The notes under the pieces are model-generated. The model had not been told where the DNA came from and ran no database searches. It saw only the letters and a list, made by a program, of their open reading frames with translations. This document shows, piece by piece, positions 48,501-58,010 of a stretch of 64,000 nucleotides of DNA. A program made the position numbers and the translations under genes. Positions within the stretch are counted from its first letter, which is position 1; each line of letters opens with the position of its first letter. The DNA is from Liolophura sinensis. Lineage: Eukaryota; Mollusca; Polyplacophora; Chitonida; Chitonidae. The DNA is taken from NCBI RefSeq assembly GCF_032854445.1, contig NC_088295.1:3724501-3788500 (forward strand), in the 5' to 3' direction.

Positions 48501-51500
48501 TTTGACGTGTTTATCAGGTGATTACCACTGGAGACGTAATCAGGTGGTTAAACGTGACAGCTCTACCCGCCCTGTTCCACGAGCAATATTACAACGGCAC
48601 ACGACGATCCTGGAGAGACCGCTACTACATGAAGGACTTGCAGAATTTCCGAGTTGGTCCGCCTAGACTCAGACAAGTCCGCGGGAAACAGTGTATGTAT
48701 AATGTTGTGTTCACTAAGCTAGCGACCATAGGTTGATCAAGAAACGGGTGCTCAGCGGAGTGAAGCTGAAAACTATCGGTCAGTAAGGTTAAACCTTCTG
48801 CTCGGTTGTGTCTAGTTGTCCTAAATTCTATAATGCCACTGATGGCCTGTAGCACTGAGTATAACATGCCGTGTGTGTTTTCTGGTTACAGTGTCGGAGT
48901 GCCTGATGACTAAGATGCCACTGATCGCCTGTAACACTGAGAACAACATGCCGTGTGTGTTTTCTGGTTACAGTGTCGGAGTGCCTGATGACTAAGATGC
49001 CACTGATCGCCTGTAACACTGAGAATAACATGCCGTGTGTGTTTTCTGGTTACAGTGTCGGAGTGCCTGATGACTAAGATGCCACTGATGGCCTGTAACA
49101 CTGAGTATAACATGCCGTGTGTGTGTTTTCTGGTTACAGTGTCGGAGTGGCTGATGACTAAGATGCCAGTGATCGCCTGTAACACTGAGAATAACATGCC
49201 GTGTGTGTTTTCTGGTTACAGTATCGGAGTGCCTGATGACTTAGATGCCAGTGATCGCCTGTAACACTGAGTATAACATGTCGTGTGTGTTTTCTGGTTA
49301 CAGTGTCAGAGTGCCTGATGACTAAGATGCCAGTGATCGCCTGTAACACTGAGTATAACATACCGTGTGTGTTTTCTGGTTACAATGTCGGAGTGCTTGA
49401 TGACTAAGATGCCACTGATCGCCTGTAGCACTGAGTATAACATGCCGTGTGTGTTTTCTGGTTATAGTGTCGGAGTGCCTGATGACTAAGATGCCACTGA
49501 TCGCCTGTAGCACTGAGTATAACATGCCGTGTGTGTTTTCTGGTTACAGTGTCGGAGTGCCTGATGACTAAGATGCCACTGATGGCCTGTAACACTGAGT
49601 ATAACATGCCGTATGTGTTTTCTGGTTACAGTGTCGGAGTGGCTGATGACTAAGATGCCACTGATGGCCTGTAGCACTGAGTATAACATGCCGTATGTGT
49701 TTTCTGGTTACAGTGTCGGAATGCCTGATGACTAAGATGCCACTCATTGCCTGTAACGCTGAGTATAATATGTATAATGGTGAGTCCAGAGAGTTTTGTG
49801 TCGGCTGGAAAGATCCTCCCTGTCCCGATGACGAGAAAATCCGAAAGTTTACCTCCAACGCCTGGCGTTTTACTCCTGCCTCTGACATCTGGGGAGTGCC
49901 GATGTTTGGACGGTACAACTCCTATGTCGGTGGTGGTTACATAGCACGACTGGATGTCAACTGGGACGTTTCCCTAACCATGCTGAACGAGCTGTACTCG
50001 GAGTTATGGATTGACCGTCAAACACGTGCACTGGCTTTAGAGTTTACCATCTATAACGCCAACGCCAACATGTTTACCTATGTGAGCCTCTTGGTGGAAT
50101 TTCCAGAGACTGGGGGGACCATGAGGCAATCCTTTGTACAACCGTTCCGTATTTATCAACATGTCGGTGCCCTCGGCTCATATATTCTCCTCAACGAATG
50201 TATGTTTTTGGTGTTTCTTGCTATAGCCATTATTCACTTTGGCCTTAAACTGCGAAAACATGGTTTTGTGTACCTGAACGAACGTTGGCATATTCTGGAT
50301 CTCCTCTGCATTGTGGCGTCTATCGTTGGCGTTGCCATGTACTGCGTGCGTGACGTCATGGCGAACTTCAGCCTTGATCGTCTCCACGATGACCCCCGAC
50401 AATTTGTAAATTTCCAGCATATTACTATTTGGGATGAAGTGATGGTAGACATCACTGGCCTGGTGTCATCCATTGTCACAGTGAGGACTTTAAAGATCCT
50501 TGGTTACAGTCGCAGAGTCAGTGCTATCACTCGAATCCTCACAAACGCAGGCAGTGAACTGTTTTTCTTCAGTATCATATTTTTTATCGTATTTTTAGCG
50601 TTCGTCCTTCTCGGGTACATGTTGTTTGGCACAGAGCTGGAAGCCTACCATACCTTTTTCATGACGTGCTCCACATTGATGACGAGCATGATCGGGAAAA
50701 CTCCTTTTGACGAGATGAGAAGAACCGAGCCTCTTCTGGCACAAGCCTACTTTGCTCTCTTCGTCTTCTTTGTCGTGTTGGTGCTCCTGACCATGTTCCT
50801 AGCCATTCTAAATGACAGTATAGCTGTTGTGAGAGCAGCAGACAAGGTGGTCTCTTCCCAGCAGGAAATGCTGATACTTTTACTGCTAAAGCTTAAGGAA
50901 TCACTGAGCCTGTTTTTCCCGTCATTGTTGCGGAAAGACAAATATTCAACAGGTGATGATTTATGTTACTTAATTTACCTGATAGTGCGAATCACTCAGA
51001 GCCAACAATGGTTTTAGCCTCCGTGGTTGTGGTGGTTAGCGTGCCAGCGTGGCGCCACTCACCAATCCGGTGGCTGTGAGTTGAAGTCCAGCTAATGCTG
51101 GTTTCCTCTCCGATGGTACGTGGGAAGATCTGACAGCAACCTGCGTGCGGTCGTGGGCATCCCCCAGGCTCTGCTTGGATTTCTCTCACCATAATGCAGG
51201 CCGCCGTCGCATAAGTTAAATATTCTTGGGTACAGCGTAAAACACCAATCAAATAAATAAATAAATAAAGATAATGGTATACATAAGTAGACAAAAACAA
51301 TGGAAGAACACTCCCTGCACCTGAACTTGCGAAGTTTCGTAATCCTGGGCCCAGAAACTTCCTGCAATGATCTGTCCACATTCTGCATTGCTCTGTAACG
51401 ATCTTATCCACCTTCAGCAATAATCTGTCATGCTCTTATCCAAGTTCAGTTATGACCTATCACGTTGTTATTCATATTCAGCAATGGTATGTCACGTTCT

Positions 51501-54500
51501 TATCGACCTTCAGCAATAACCTGTCAAGTTCTTATCCACATTCCGCTATGACCTGTCACGTTCTTATCCACCTTCAGCAATGGTATGTCACGTTCTTATC
51601 CACCTTCAGCAATAATGTGTCAAGTTCTTATCCACATTCCGCTATGACCTATCACGTTATTATTCATATTCAGCAATGGTATGTCACGTTCTTATCGACC
51701 TTCAGCAATAATCTGTCAAGTTCTTATCCACATTCCGCTATGACCTATCACGTTATTATTCATATTCAGCAATGGTATGTCACGTTCTTATCCACCTTCA
51801 ACAATAATCTGTCAATTTCTTATCCACATTCCGCTATGACCTATCACGTTATTATTCATATTCAGCAATGGTATGTCACGTTCTTATCTACCTTCAGCAA
51901 TAATGTGTCAAGTTCTTATCCACATTCCGCTATGACCTATCACGTTATTATTCATATTCAGCAATGGTATGTCACGTTCTTATCCACCTTCAGCAATAAT
52001 GTGTCAAGTTCTTATCCACATTCCGCTATGACCTATCACGTTATTATTCATATTCAGCAATGGTATGTCACGTTCTTATCCACCTTCAACAATAATCTGT
52101 CAAGTTCTTATCCACATTCCGCTATGACCTATCACGTTATTATTCATATTCAGCAATGGTATGTCACGTTCTTATCCACCTTCAGCAATAATGTGTCAAT
52201 TTCTTATCCACATTCCGCTATGACCTATCACGTTATTATTCATATTCAGCAATGGTATGTCACGTTCTTATCCACCTTCAGCAATAATGTGTCAAGTTCT
52301 TATCCACATTCCGCTATGACCTATCACGTTATTATTCATATTCAGCAATGGTATGTCACGTTCTTATCCACCTTCAGCAATAATGTGTCAATTTCTTATC
52401 CACATTCCGCTATGACCTATCACGTTATTATTCATATTCAGCAATGGTATGTCACGTTCTTATCTACCTTCAGCAATAATGTGTCAAGTTCTTATCCACA
52501 TTCCGCTATGACCTGTCACGTTATTATTCATATTCAGCAATGGTATGTCACGTTCTTATCCACCTTCAGCAATAATCTGTCAATTTCTTATCCACATTCC
52601 GCTATGACCTATCACGTTATTATTCATATTCAGCAATGGTATGTCTCGTTCTTATCTACCTTCAGCAATAATGTGTCAAGTTCTTATCCACATTCCGCTA
52701 TGACCTATCACGTTATTATTCATATTCAGCAATGGTATGTCACGTTCTTATCCACCTTCAGCAATAATGTGTCAATTTCTTATCCACATTCCGCTATGAC
52801 CTATCACGTTATTATTCATATTCAGCAATGGTATGTCTCGTTCTTATCTACCTTCAGCAATAATGTGTCAAGTTCTTATCCACATTCCGCTATGACCTAT
52901 CACGTTATTATTCATATTCAGCAATGGTATGTCACGTTCTTATCCACCTTCAGCAATAATGTGTCAATTTCTTATCCACATTCCGCTATGACCTATCACG
53001 TTATTATTCATATTCAGCAATGGTATGTCACGTTCTTATCCACCTTCAACAATAATCTGTCAAGTTCTTATCCACATTCCGCTATGACCTATCACGTTAT
53101 TATTCATATTCAGCAATGGTATGTCACGTTCTTATCCACCTTCAGCAATAATGTGTCAAGTTCTTATCCACATTCCGCTATGACCTATCACGTTATTATT
53201 CATATTCAGCAATGGTATGTCACGTTCTTATCCACCTTCAACAATAATCTGTCAAGTTCTTATCCACATTCCGCTATGACCTATCACGTTATTATTCATA
53301 TTCAGCAATGGTATGTCACGTTCTTATCCACCTTCAGCAATAATGTGTCAAGTTCTTATCCACATTCCGCTATGACCTATCACGTTATTATTCATATTCA
53401 GCAATGGTATGTCACGTTCTTATCCACCTTCAGCAATAATGTGTCAATTTCTTATCCACATTCCGCTATGACCTATCACGTTATTATTCATATTCAGCAA
53501 TGGTATGTCACGTTCTTATCCACCTTCAACAATAATCTGTCAAGTTCTTATCCACATTCCGCTATGACCTATCACGTTATTATTCATATTCAGCAATGGT
53601 ATGTCACGTTCTTATCCACCTTCAGCAATAATGTGTCAAGTTCTTATCCACATTCCGCTATGACCTATCACGTTATTATTCATATTCAGCAATGGTATGT
53701 CACGTTCTTATCCACCTTCAACAATAATCTGTCAAGTTCTTATCCACATTCCGCTATGACCTATCACGTTATTATTCATATTCAGCAATGGTATGTCACG
53801 TTCTTATCCACCTTCAGCAATAATGTGTCAAGTTCTTATCCACATTCCGCTATGACCTATCACGTTATTATTCATATTCAGCAATGGTATGTCACGTTCT
53901 TATCCACCTTCAGCAATAAATCTGTCAATTTCTTATCCACATTCCGCTATGACCTGTCACGTTATTATCCACATTCAGCAATGGTATGTCACGTTCTTAT
54001 AAACCTTCAGCACTAATGATCACGTTCTTATCCACATTCCGCTATGACCTGTCACGTTCTTGTCCACATTCAGCAATGATATGTCACGTTCTTATAAACC
54101 TTCAGCACTAATGATCACGTTCTTATCCACATTCAGCAATGACCTATCGCGTTCTTATCCACATTCAGCAGTGACCTATCACGTTTTTATCCACATTCAG
54201 CAGTGACTTATCACAATTTTATCCACATTCAGGAATGATCTGTCAAGTTCTTATCCACATTCACTTGTGATCTTATCCTCGCACTTTTCTGCATGACAAC
54301 AAAGCTTACAAAAATATAACAGTTTTTAAATACAGTATACAGTGTGGTTTCCACAGATTGTATTACCGCCTAGCACATACTTATCAATGATGAAAAATTT
54401 ACACAGTTTCATTAACTGCTAGACAGTTGAAATGAAAGCAGTTCTTTGGTATTACGTTACCGGTTAGACTGGGGCAGGTAGTAATAAAATTTCTTCATTT

Positions 54501-56349
54501 AAGCCATCTTCAAGTTCGTAGTCTAGAGAACGGATAAATCCCATCTGGATGGTGTATTACAGTCAATTCGTCTGTGTTCATATTATCATATGGTATAATA
54601 CGCCCACATGAACATCTTGAAACGTTTGTCTTCCTTGGGAATAAGGTTATATGTAAGCCTACAGTTCCCTGGGGCCTCCGTGGTTCAGTTGGTTAGCGCG
54701 CTAACACAGCGTAATGACCTAGGAGTCTCTCACCAATGCGATCGCTTTGAGTTCAAGTCCAGCTCATATTGGCTTCCCCTCCTGCCGTAAGTGGGAAGGT
54801 CTGCCACCAACCTGCGGATGGTCGTGGGTTTCCCCCGGGCAGTGCCCGGTTTTCTCCCACCATAATGCTGGTCGCCGTCGTATGGGTGAAATATTCTTGA
54901 GCACGGCGTAAAACACCAATCAAATAAATAAATAAATAATAACCTACAGTTCCCTCTTGTCATCTATCTCACATTAATGTTAAAGGCGAAATGCTCATTT
55001 TAAATAATGGTTCCAACTGATATGGTTTGTAATATAGATCTTGTTTTCTGTTGCAATCAACAAGAAAATGCAACTGGGAGTGGGTCCGAAGGTGAAAAGA
55101 GTCATATAACTAACAAGGTATGTTTTGAGCAAGTCCTTGAACCACTGAAATACTTCGGTGTACAGGGATATCGTGAACTTTTTTTGATATTATAAAAAGA
55201 ATTGTTTAGAAGAGAAGACAATAAATAATATAACCTGAGTCATTTCAAAAGGTGGATGTAACAGACCTGAGTCATTCCAATAGAGGGATGTAACAGACTT
55301 GCGTTATTCCAATAGATGGATGTAACAGACTTGCGTTATTCCAATAGATGAATGTAACAGGCCTGAGTCATTTCAATAGGTGGATGTAACAGATCTGAGT
55401 CATTCCAATAGAGGGATGTAACAGACCTGCGTTATTCCAATAGAGTCTTTTCAAAAGGTGGATGTAACAGACCTGAGTCAGACCTGCTTAATTCCAATAG
55501 AGAGATGAAACAGACCTGAGTCATTTCAAAAGGTGGATGTGACAGACCTGAGTTATTCCAATAGATGGATGTAAGAGAGCTGAGTTATTCCAGTAGATGG
55601 ATGTAACAGACCTGAGATATTCCAATAGAGGGATGTAACAGACCTGAGACATTCCAATAGAGGGATGTAACATACCTGAGTCATTCCAATAGAGGGATGT
55701 AACAGACTTGCGTTATTCCAATAGATGAATGTAACAGACCTGAGTCATTTCAAAAGGTGGATGTAACAGATCTGAGTTATTCCAGTAGATGGATGTAACA
55801 GACCTGAGATATTCCAATAGAGGGATGTAACAGACCTGAGACATTCCAATAGAGGGATGTAACAGACCTGAGACATTCCAATAGATGGATGTAACAGACC
55901 TAAGCGGACACAGCCATTTTCTTCTAATGTGCTGGGTATCTCAACTAATGAATTCTTTATCTGGAATACTTACTAGACCATGGGATGCGCCTTGTACCCC
56001 CTCCCCCCCCCCCCCCCCACCAGAAAAATGACATCGTGTCACTCGTATCTCACTCTCACCTGTGATTAACCAGGCACACCAGGGTCCGGGTTACGTAAGT
56101 CAAAACAGCTGTGTTTTCGGATTTTGAAGTCAACACGTGACTGATTGATCCAAACTGATAACATATCTTAATTTTCTGTGATTTTACCGATATGAACATG
56201 GTCAGGATTGTTATATACATGTATATGTTTTTTTCTTTATTTTCTTCATCTGCTAAAAAAATTTAATAGTACACACAGTGAACATATTTTTACACTTGCA
56301 GATAACAAACGAGGTTGGCTTGGACACGTCCAAGTGGAATATCCAATGA
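30477..56349 (+). CDS. Polycystin-1-related protein (PKD/REJ/GPS/PLAT/11-TM channel), 24 exons
   Basis: A large membrane protein of the polycystin-1/PKD1L/REJ group, which acts as a surface receptor and as a subunit of polycystin cation channels. Exons: 30477-30531, 32533-35500, 36465-36646, 38326-38499, 39549-39701, 40102-40208, 40975-41136, 41342-41497, 41756-41890, 42259-42355, 42515-42762, 43111-43350, 43515-43992, 44260-44432, 44616-44855, 45150-45320, 45467-45627, 45815-46538, 46744-46864, 47067-47311, 48518-48692, 49714-50953, 55065-55117, 56302-56349. All joins are phase-consistent with GT/AG ends; the end of exon 6 and the last two exons are the least certain. Order: signal peptide, six or so PKD folds, REJ, GAIN with GPS, TM1, PLAT, ten more TM. 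About 2,860 aa. LRR, WSC and lectin domains of PKD1 are absent, as is its C-terminal coiled coil. The GVGPPRLRQV-type motif and the TOP domain confirm the family. The exact orthologue (PKD1L1, PKDREJ or an invertebrate REJ) was not resolved. Confidence 0.85.
30850..31830. repeat. About 60-bp minisatellite, polycystin-like intron 1, about 15 degenerate copies
   Basis: 'gatgattgggagggttaatg' + 'accgaggagttgagacgctt' + 'tgaccattaacttagtattt', with copies drifting in length between about 45 and 65 bp. Confidence 0.9.
31885..32345. repeat. 51-bp minisatellite, polycystin-like intron 1, 9 copies
   Basis: 'actgacaacactcgtacagc' + 'cgatgctgcattctaatctt' + 'cgttgaagacc', period 51 (31901, 31952 and onward). 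Two alternating sub-types (aaaaactactgaaaacact / gaagaccactgacaacact) occur in a patterned order. It ends about 190 bp before exon 2. Confidence 0.95.
32533..35500 (+). CDS. Polycystin-like exon 2, PKD repeats and start of REJ
   Basis: One 2,968-bp exon, about 989 aa, open throughout and rich in N-glycosylation sites. PKD-type signatures pair a (W/N)FGDG-like strand with a later HTF/HxFxxxGxY strand: NFGDNDC ... EEHTYTGVGVYTCVL; TWTCNSS ... EHIFTFPGHYTIGLLV; TIDFKDS ... KHTFTKGGFFNVTFEC; VWNFGDS ... THTFLTRGFYNMSVEV; EVDFGDGIKEFF ... SKTYRVKGSF; SVDFDDGSS ... YAHTFSAVGKMRVHANC. The last third (TFEW-like FTWRVERKG, LDALTHSYDPDVEP, FSWVCSTYG) is REJ-module sequence. A single exon of this size for PKD repeats also occurs in vertebrate PKD1. 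Confidence 0.85.
36034..36412 (+). repeat. SINE family B variant with strong tRNA-like head
   Basis: 'tttggtggcctaatagttag' (A box) and 'cgagatcaaacccgggacgg' (B box) resemble a tRNA. Next comes 'gttgttgcctcgtgtggcgc' + 'tcagcactgggaggttag', then 'gacggcagcactttggcggc', and it ends in a duplicated 'ttaaaccccaagtaagtacg'. It shares its centre with 113-291. Confidence 0.8.
36975..38095 (+). repeat. Dispersed repeat R1, longest copy, polycystin-like intron 3
   Basis: The 5' part (36975-37260: 'gtgatggctggcaaatggtc', 'tttattctaactgttcatg', 'accaccatggcttaaac') matches 59085-59350 on plus and 57870-58010 on minus. The 3' part (37357-38075) matches 13335-13985. The copies together define one composite element of at least 1.1 kb. 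No ORF. Confidence 0.75.
38600..39265. repeat. 21-22-bp minisatellite, polycystin-like intron 4, about 30 copies
   Basis: 'gggggttacctgaaatgacat' with variants 'ggggtttacctgaaatgacat', starting about 100 bp after exon 4. The minus-strand ORF with repeated SFQVNPM is an artefact of the near-21-bp period. Confidence 0.95.
40330..40680. repeat. About 40-bp degenerate repeat, polycystin-like intron 6
   Basis: 'gttctgttggttaccagctt' + 'ggtacctccagtaaatagt' type units, about 8 copies with high divergence. Confidence 0.8.
43515..43992 (+). CDS. Polycystin-like exon 13, GAIN-region beta domain
   Basis: Encodes NPFLYDRGGLGSQISSHAV, which corresponds to the NPFPFGY...SSKV-type segment of PKD1, and then beta-rich sequence with N-glycosylation sites. 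This is the extracellular part that leads into the GPS. Phase 0 acceptor, phase 1 donor GTAAGT. Confidence 0.75.
44616..44855 (+). CDS. Polycystin-like exon 15, atypical GPS and first TM helix
   Basis: Preceded in exon 14 by VGCRTWDDILDLWNPDIC, the first half of the GPS Cys/Trp pattern. Here CKCEQSSFASF aligns with the canonical CxCxHL(S/T)xF. Gln-Ser-Ser (codons 44661-44669) stands where His-Leu-Ser/Thr is expected. The His that activates cis-autoproteolysis is missing, so cleavage is not expected. TM1 follows (SGVLAVVISLIVLYVMLSVW), then a basic stop-transfer KRKDRR. Confidence 0.8.
45150..45627 (+). CDS. Polycystin-like exons 16-17, PLAT domain
   Basis: Exon 16 (45150-45320) has KYLYMVTVYTGMRLRAGTDS followed by VGLVIAGDAGDTGIRAL. 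Exon 17 (45467-45627) has LLMAVPGCLGDLQYVRIWHD, RASWFVHKVVVEDI. This is the canonical PLAT/LH2 beta-sandwich of the polycystin-1 first intracellular loop, completed in exon 18 by FHCGQWLAVDEGDGEIER. In PKD1 family members this domain binds lipid and controls trafficking. Confidence 0.85.
45815..46538 (+). CDS. Polycystin-like exon 18, end of PLAT and TM2-TM5
   Basis: The end of PLAT is followed by ENHIWFSVFLRPQRSFFTRF, the counterpart of DKHIWLSIWDRPPRSRFTR in PKD1, and then hydrophobic helices STCFCFLFLTMISNALFF, LYVSVIGTLIVTPVSIVIAW, CCVYIAWVVVILGIG and FILSFFESLLVVDPIK. The loop between TM3 and TM4 is much shorter than in PKD1. Confidence 0.85.
47570..48350. repeat. About 17/22-bp composite minisatellite, polycystin-like intron 20
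   Basis: 'ctactaaccatatcgtgg' units are interspersed with an extra 'cgtgg', giving mixed 17- and 22-bp steps from just after exon 20 to about 170 bp before exon 21. About 40 units. Confidence 0.95.
48835..49775 (+). repeat. 82-bp minisatellite made of an intron-exon junction, 11 copies
   Basis: Each unit carries 'gtgtgttttctggttacag' followed by 'tgtcggagtgcctgatgact' + 'aagatgccactgatcgcctg' + 'taacactgagtataacatg'. The last copy is the real start of polycystin-like exon 22 (acceptor AG at 49712-49713). The ten upstream copies repeat both the polypyrimidine/AG acceptor and about 60 bp of exon. At about 49374 the acceptor is mutated to CAA; the others keep AG. Use of any upstream copy reads into a TAA in the next unit. 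Confidence 0.95.
49714..50953 (+). CDS. Polycystin-like exon 22, TOP domain and channel pore
   Basis: 1,240 bp. The second half of the extracellular TOP (polycystin mucolipin) domain has CVGWKDP, ASDIWGVPMFGRY and SELWIDRQTRALALEF. TM helices then start at LLNECMFLVFLAIAI, WHILDLLCIVASIVG, MVDITGLVSSIVTVRTL and LFFFSIIFFIVFLAFVLLGY. A pore region (TLMTSMIGKTPFDEM) and S6 (YFALFVFFVVLVLLTMFLAI, then LNDS) complete it. S6 has the FFxxxxLLxMFLAIxNDS signature shared with PKD2-type channels, so the pore helix architecture looks complete. The filter position reads IGK where PKD2 has LGD. The S4-like helix has few basic residues. Confidence 0.88.
51017..51272 (+). repeat. SINE family A, near full length
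   Basis: 'agcctccgtggttgtggtgg' head, 'tggctgtgagttgaagtcca', 'ctggtttcctctcc', 'ccataatgcaggccgccgtc' and 'aacaccaatcaaataaataa' tail. In polycystin-like intron 22. Confidence 0.9.
51440..54260. repeat. 96-bp higher-order minisatellite (3 x 32 bp), about 27 copies plus degenerate ends
   Basis: Three related 32-bp subunits ('ttcttatccacattccgcta' + 'tgacctatcacg'; 'ttattattcatattcagcaa' + 'tggtatgtcacg'; 'ttcttatccaccttcagcaa' + 'taatgtgtcaag') form a 96-bp unit. Copies from about 51.64 to 53.93 kb are almost identical. Unit types (ending VSSS, VSIS or NNNLSSS in the open frame) recur in blocks: the five-unit order VSIS, NNNLSSS, VSSS, NNNLSSS, VSSS occurs twice in tandem near 52.96-53.92 kb. 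At both ends the array decays into single 32-bp units. 96 is divisible by three, so a long ORF exists, but it lies in an intron and is not called as a gene. Confidence 0.95.
54672..54940 (+). repeat. SINE family A, full length
   Basis: 'ggcctccgtggttcagttgg' + 'ttagcgcgctaacacagcgt' head, B box 'gagttcaagtcc', body 'ggatggtcgtgggtttcccc', 3' end 'gaaatattcttgagcacggc', (AAAT)n tail. The best-preserved copy in the window. Confidence 0.92.
55065..55117 (+). CDS. Candidate polycystin-like exon 23
   Basis: Acceptor after 'ttgttttctgttgcaatcaacaag', donor GTATGT. Joined in phase to exon 22 it encodes ENATGSGSEGEKSHITNK, a short hydrophilic cytoplasmic segment. Small size and no homology limit confidence. 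Confidence 0.45.
55205..55915. repeat. About 31-bp minisatellite, polycystin-like intron 23, about 22 copies
   Basis: 'ccaatagagggatgtaacag' + 'acctgagtcatt', with variants 'tttcaaaaggtggatgtaac'. Order of variants is mixed. Confidence 0.95.
56302..56349 (+). CDS. Candidate polycystin-like last exon
   Basis: Acceptor 'ttttacacttgcag'. In phase with exon 23 it encodes ITNEVGLDTSKWNIQ and a stop. The other frame stays open longer, to 56429 (a basic tail with SRRGTDRQTRSTERP), and would be used if exon 23 were skipped or differently spliced. Confidence 0.4.
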   Translation: MTNEVGLDTSKWNIQ

Positions 56350-56539
56350 GCAGACGCGGCACCGATAGGCAAACACGTTCAACAGAGAGGCCGCTCAACC
56401 GCAGACGGCTTCAGAAAGCCCACTCCTAACTCAGGGATACGATTAAGTAAACACGTACCTAGACCTATATAGACTGTTGTGATAGACGGCTAATTCGATT
56501 CTAAACCAGATACCTCAATCACACTGTTATTGTTTTCTG

Positions 56540-57110
56540 ATGTAATAAAGGAGACGTGTTAGTAACGGTTTTATACCAGTGTCAGATGCGTCTACATACT
56601 CATAAGTGTTAGCAAATGTTTTAAATCAGCATCAAATATGTCTACATACCCACAAGTATTAATAACCGGTTTTTATCAGCATCAGATGTGTTTATAAACT
56701 AACAGATGTGAATTACCGTTTTATATCAACATCAGATGTGTTTATAAACTAACAGATGTGAATTACTGTTTTATATCAGCATCAGATGTGTTTATAAACT
56801 AACAGATGTGAATTACTGTTTTATATCAGCATCAGATGTGTTTATAAACTAACAGATGTGAATTACTGTTTTATATCAGCATCAGATGTGTTTATAAACT
56901 AACAGATGTGAATTACTGTTTTATATCAGCATCAGATGTGTTTATAAACTAACAGATGTGAATTACTGTTTTATATCAGCATCAGATGTGTTTATAAACT
57001 AACAGATGTGAATTACTGTTTTATATCAGCATCAGATGTGTTTATAAACTAGCAGATGTGAATTACTGTTTTATATCAGCGCCAATATGCCTGAATACAC
57101 AAAGATGTCA
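56540..57110. repeat. 50-bp minisatellite, about 10 copies, nearly identical centre
   Basis: 'atcagatgtgtttataaact' + 'aacagatgtgaattactgtt' + 'ttatatcagc', exact 50-bp spacing from 56681. The central six to seven units are identical. Outer units are diverged. Confidence 0.95.
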
Positions 57111-57194
57111 GTAACCGTTTCATATTAGCATCAGAAAGCCTACATACTCGCATGTTCCCAGTCTCAGGAAAACAAAGGATAAAATCTATTTTTT

Positions 57195-57525
57195 CCGTCC
57201 ACAAACAAATGTTACTAAGTCTGCATGTGTTTAGGTCTGCACATTTAGGTATTCACTAAGTCTGCATGTGTTTAGGTCTGCACATTTAAATATGCACCAA
57301 GTCTTCATGTGTTTAGGTCTGCACATTTAGTTATGCACTAAGTCTTCATGTGTTTCGGTCTGCACATTTAGGTATGCACTAAGTCTTCATGTGTTTAGGT
57401 CTGCACATTTAGGTATGCACTAAGTCTTCATGTGTTTAGGTCTGCACATTTAGGTATGCACTAAGTCTTCATGTGTTTAGGTCTGCACATGTAGGTATGC
57501 ACTAAGTCTTCATGTGCTTAGGCAT
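57195..57525. repeat. 42-bp minisatellite, about 8 copies
   Basis: 'taggtatgcactaagtcttc' + 'atgtgtttaggtctgcacat' + 'tt', period about 42 bp. Confidence 0.95.
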
Positions 57526-57865
57526 ATACATTCAACATAAGTGACACATAATTATGACAATGGTAATCGTCGTTGATTCTAATTTTTTACAATTTAAATA
57601 TTATTTAAATAATATTGTTTTTTTTGTGTATGTCTTCAAGTTGGAATTTTTTTGTCTTTATGCATTTAAGCACAATTTATGGTCTTGGATGAGAGCATTA
57701 TATAATAAAGATAGCGTCATGCAAGACAGCTGAACAGTCTAACATAGTTTGGTGTCTGTCTTTTGTCTGCATGTGAATAGATATTTTATTTATACAGATA
57801 TTTTGTCTTTTGTCTACAATGTGACTAAATTTTATAGTGGTTTAACTCCGTAATTTGGTACTATT
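57526..57865. other. Unassigned AT-rich sequence
   Basis: No coding frame, SINE or array recognised. Contains 'atttaaatattatttaaata', an AT-rich near-palindrome at about 57590-57612. Confidence 0.4.
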
Positions 57866-57869
57866 TAAA

Positions 57870-58010
57870 CATGAACAGTTAGAATAAAACCCTCCCTGGG
57901 GTAAATTGACAAGAAGCCGGATTTCTCCGGTCACGTGCAACCATTAGTCAACTATCACACTATCGTCGCTCCTCACTTTCCACTCTCTACGTTGTAAGAA
58001 TGTGAGACTC
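57870..58010 (-). repeat. Dispersed repeat R1, minus-strand fragment
   Basis: The reverse complement contains 'gtgtgatagttgactaatgg', 'cacgtgaccggagaaatccg', 'cttcttgtcaatttacccca' and 'ttttattctaactgttcatg', collinear with 37000-37095. Confidence 0.7.

Noticed and set aside
51452-54016. 854-codon ORF (HIQQWYVTFLSTFSNN repeats) as a giant repetitive protein gene
   Set aside because: It is wholly made of a 96-bp tandem repeat, lies between polycystin-like exons 22 and 23, and has no splice or start context. The frame is open only because the unit is a multiple of three.
54690-54760. tRNA gene candidates at SINE heads (also 20195, 36034, 21800)
   Set aside because: A and B boxes are present, but the sequence continues into a SINE body with an AAAT tail, and acceptor stems do not pair convincingly.
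56208-56429. Basic-tailed frame ending at 56429 as the true C-terminus of the polycystin-like protein
   Set aside because: Not in phase with exon 23 as modelled. Kept only as an alternative because the last two exons are uncertain.
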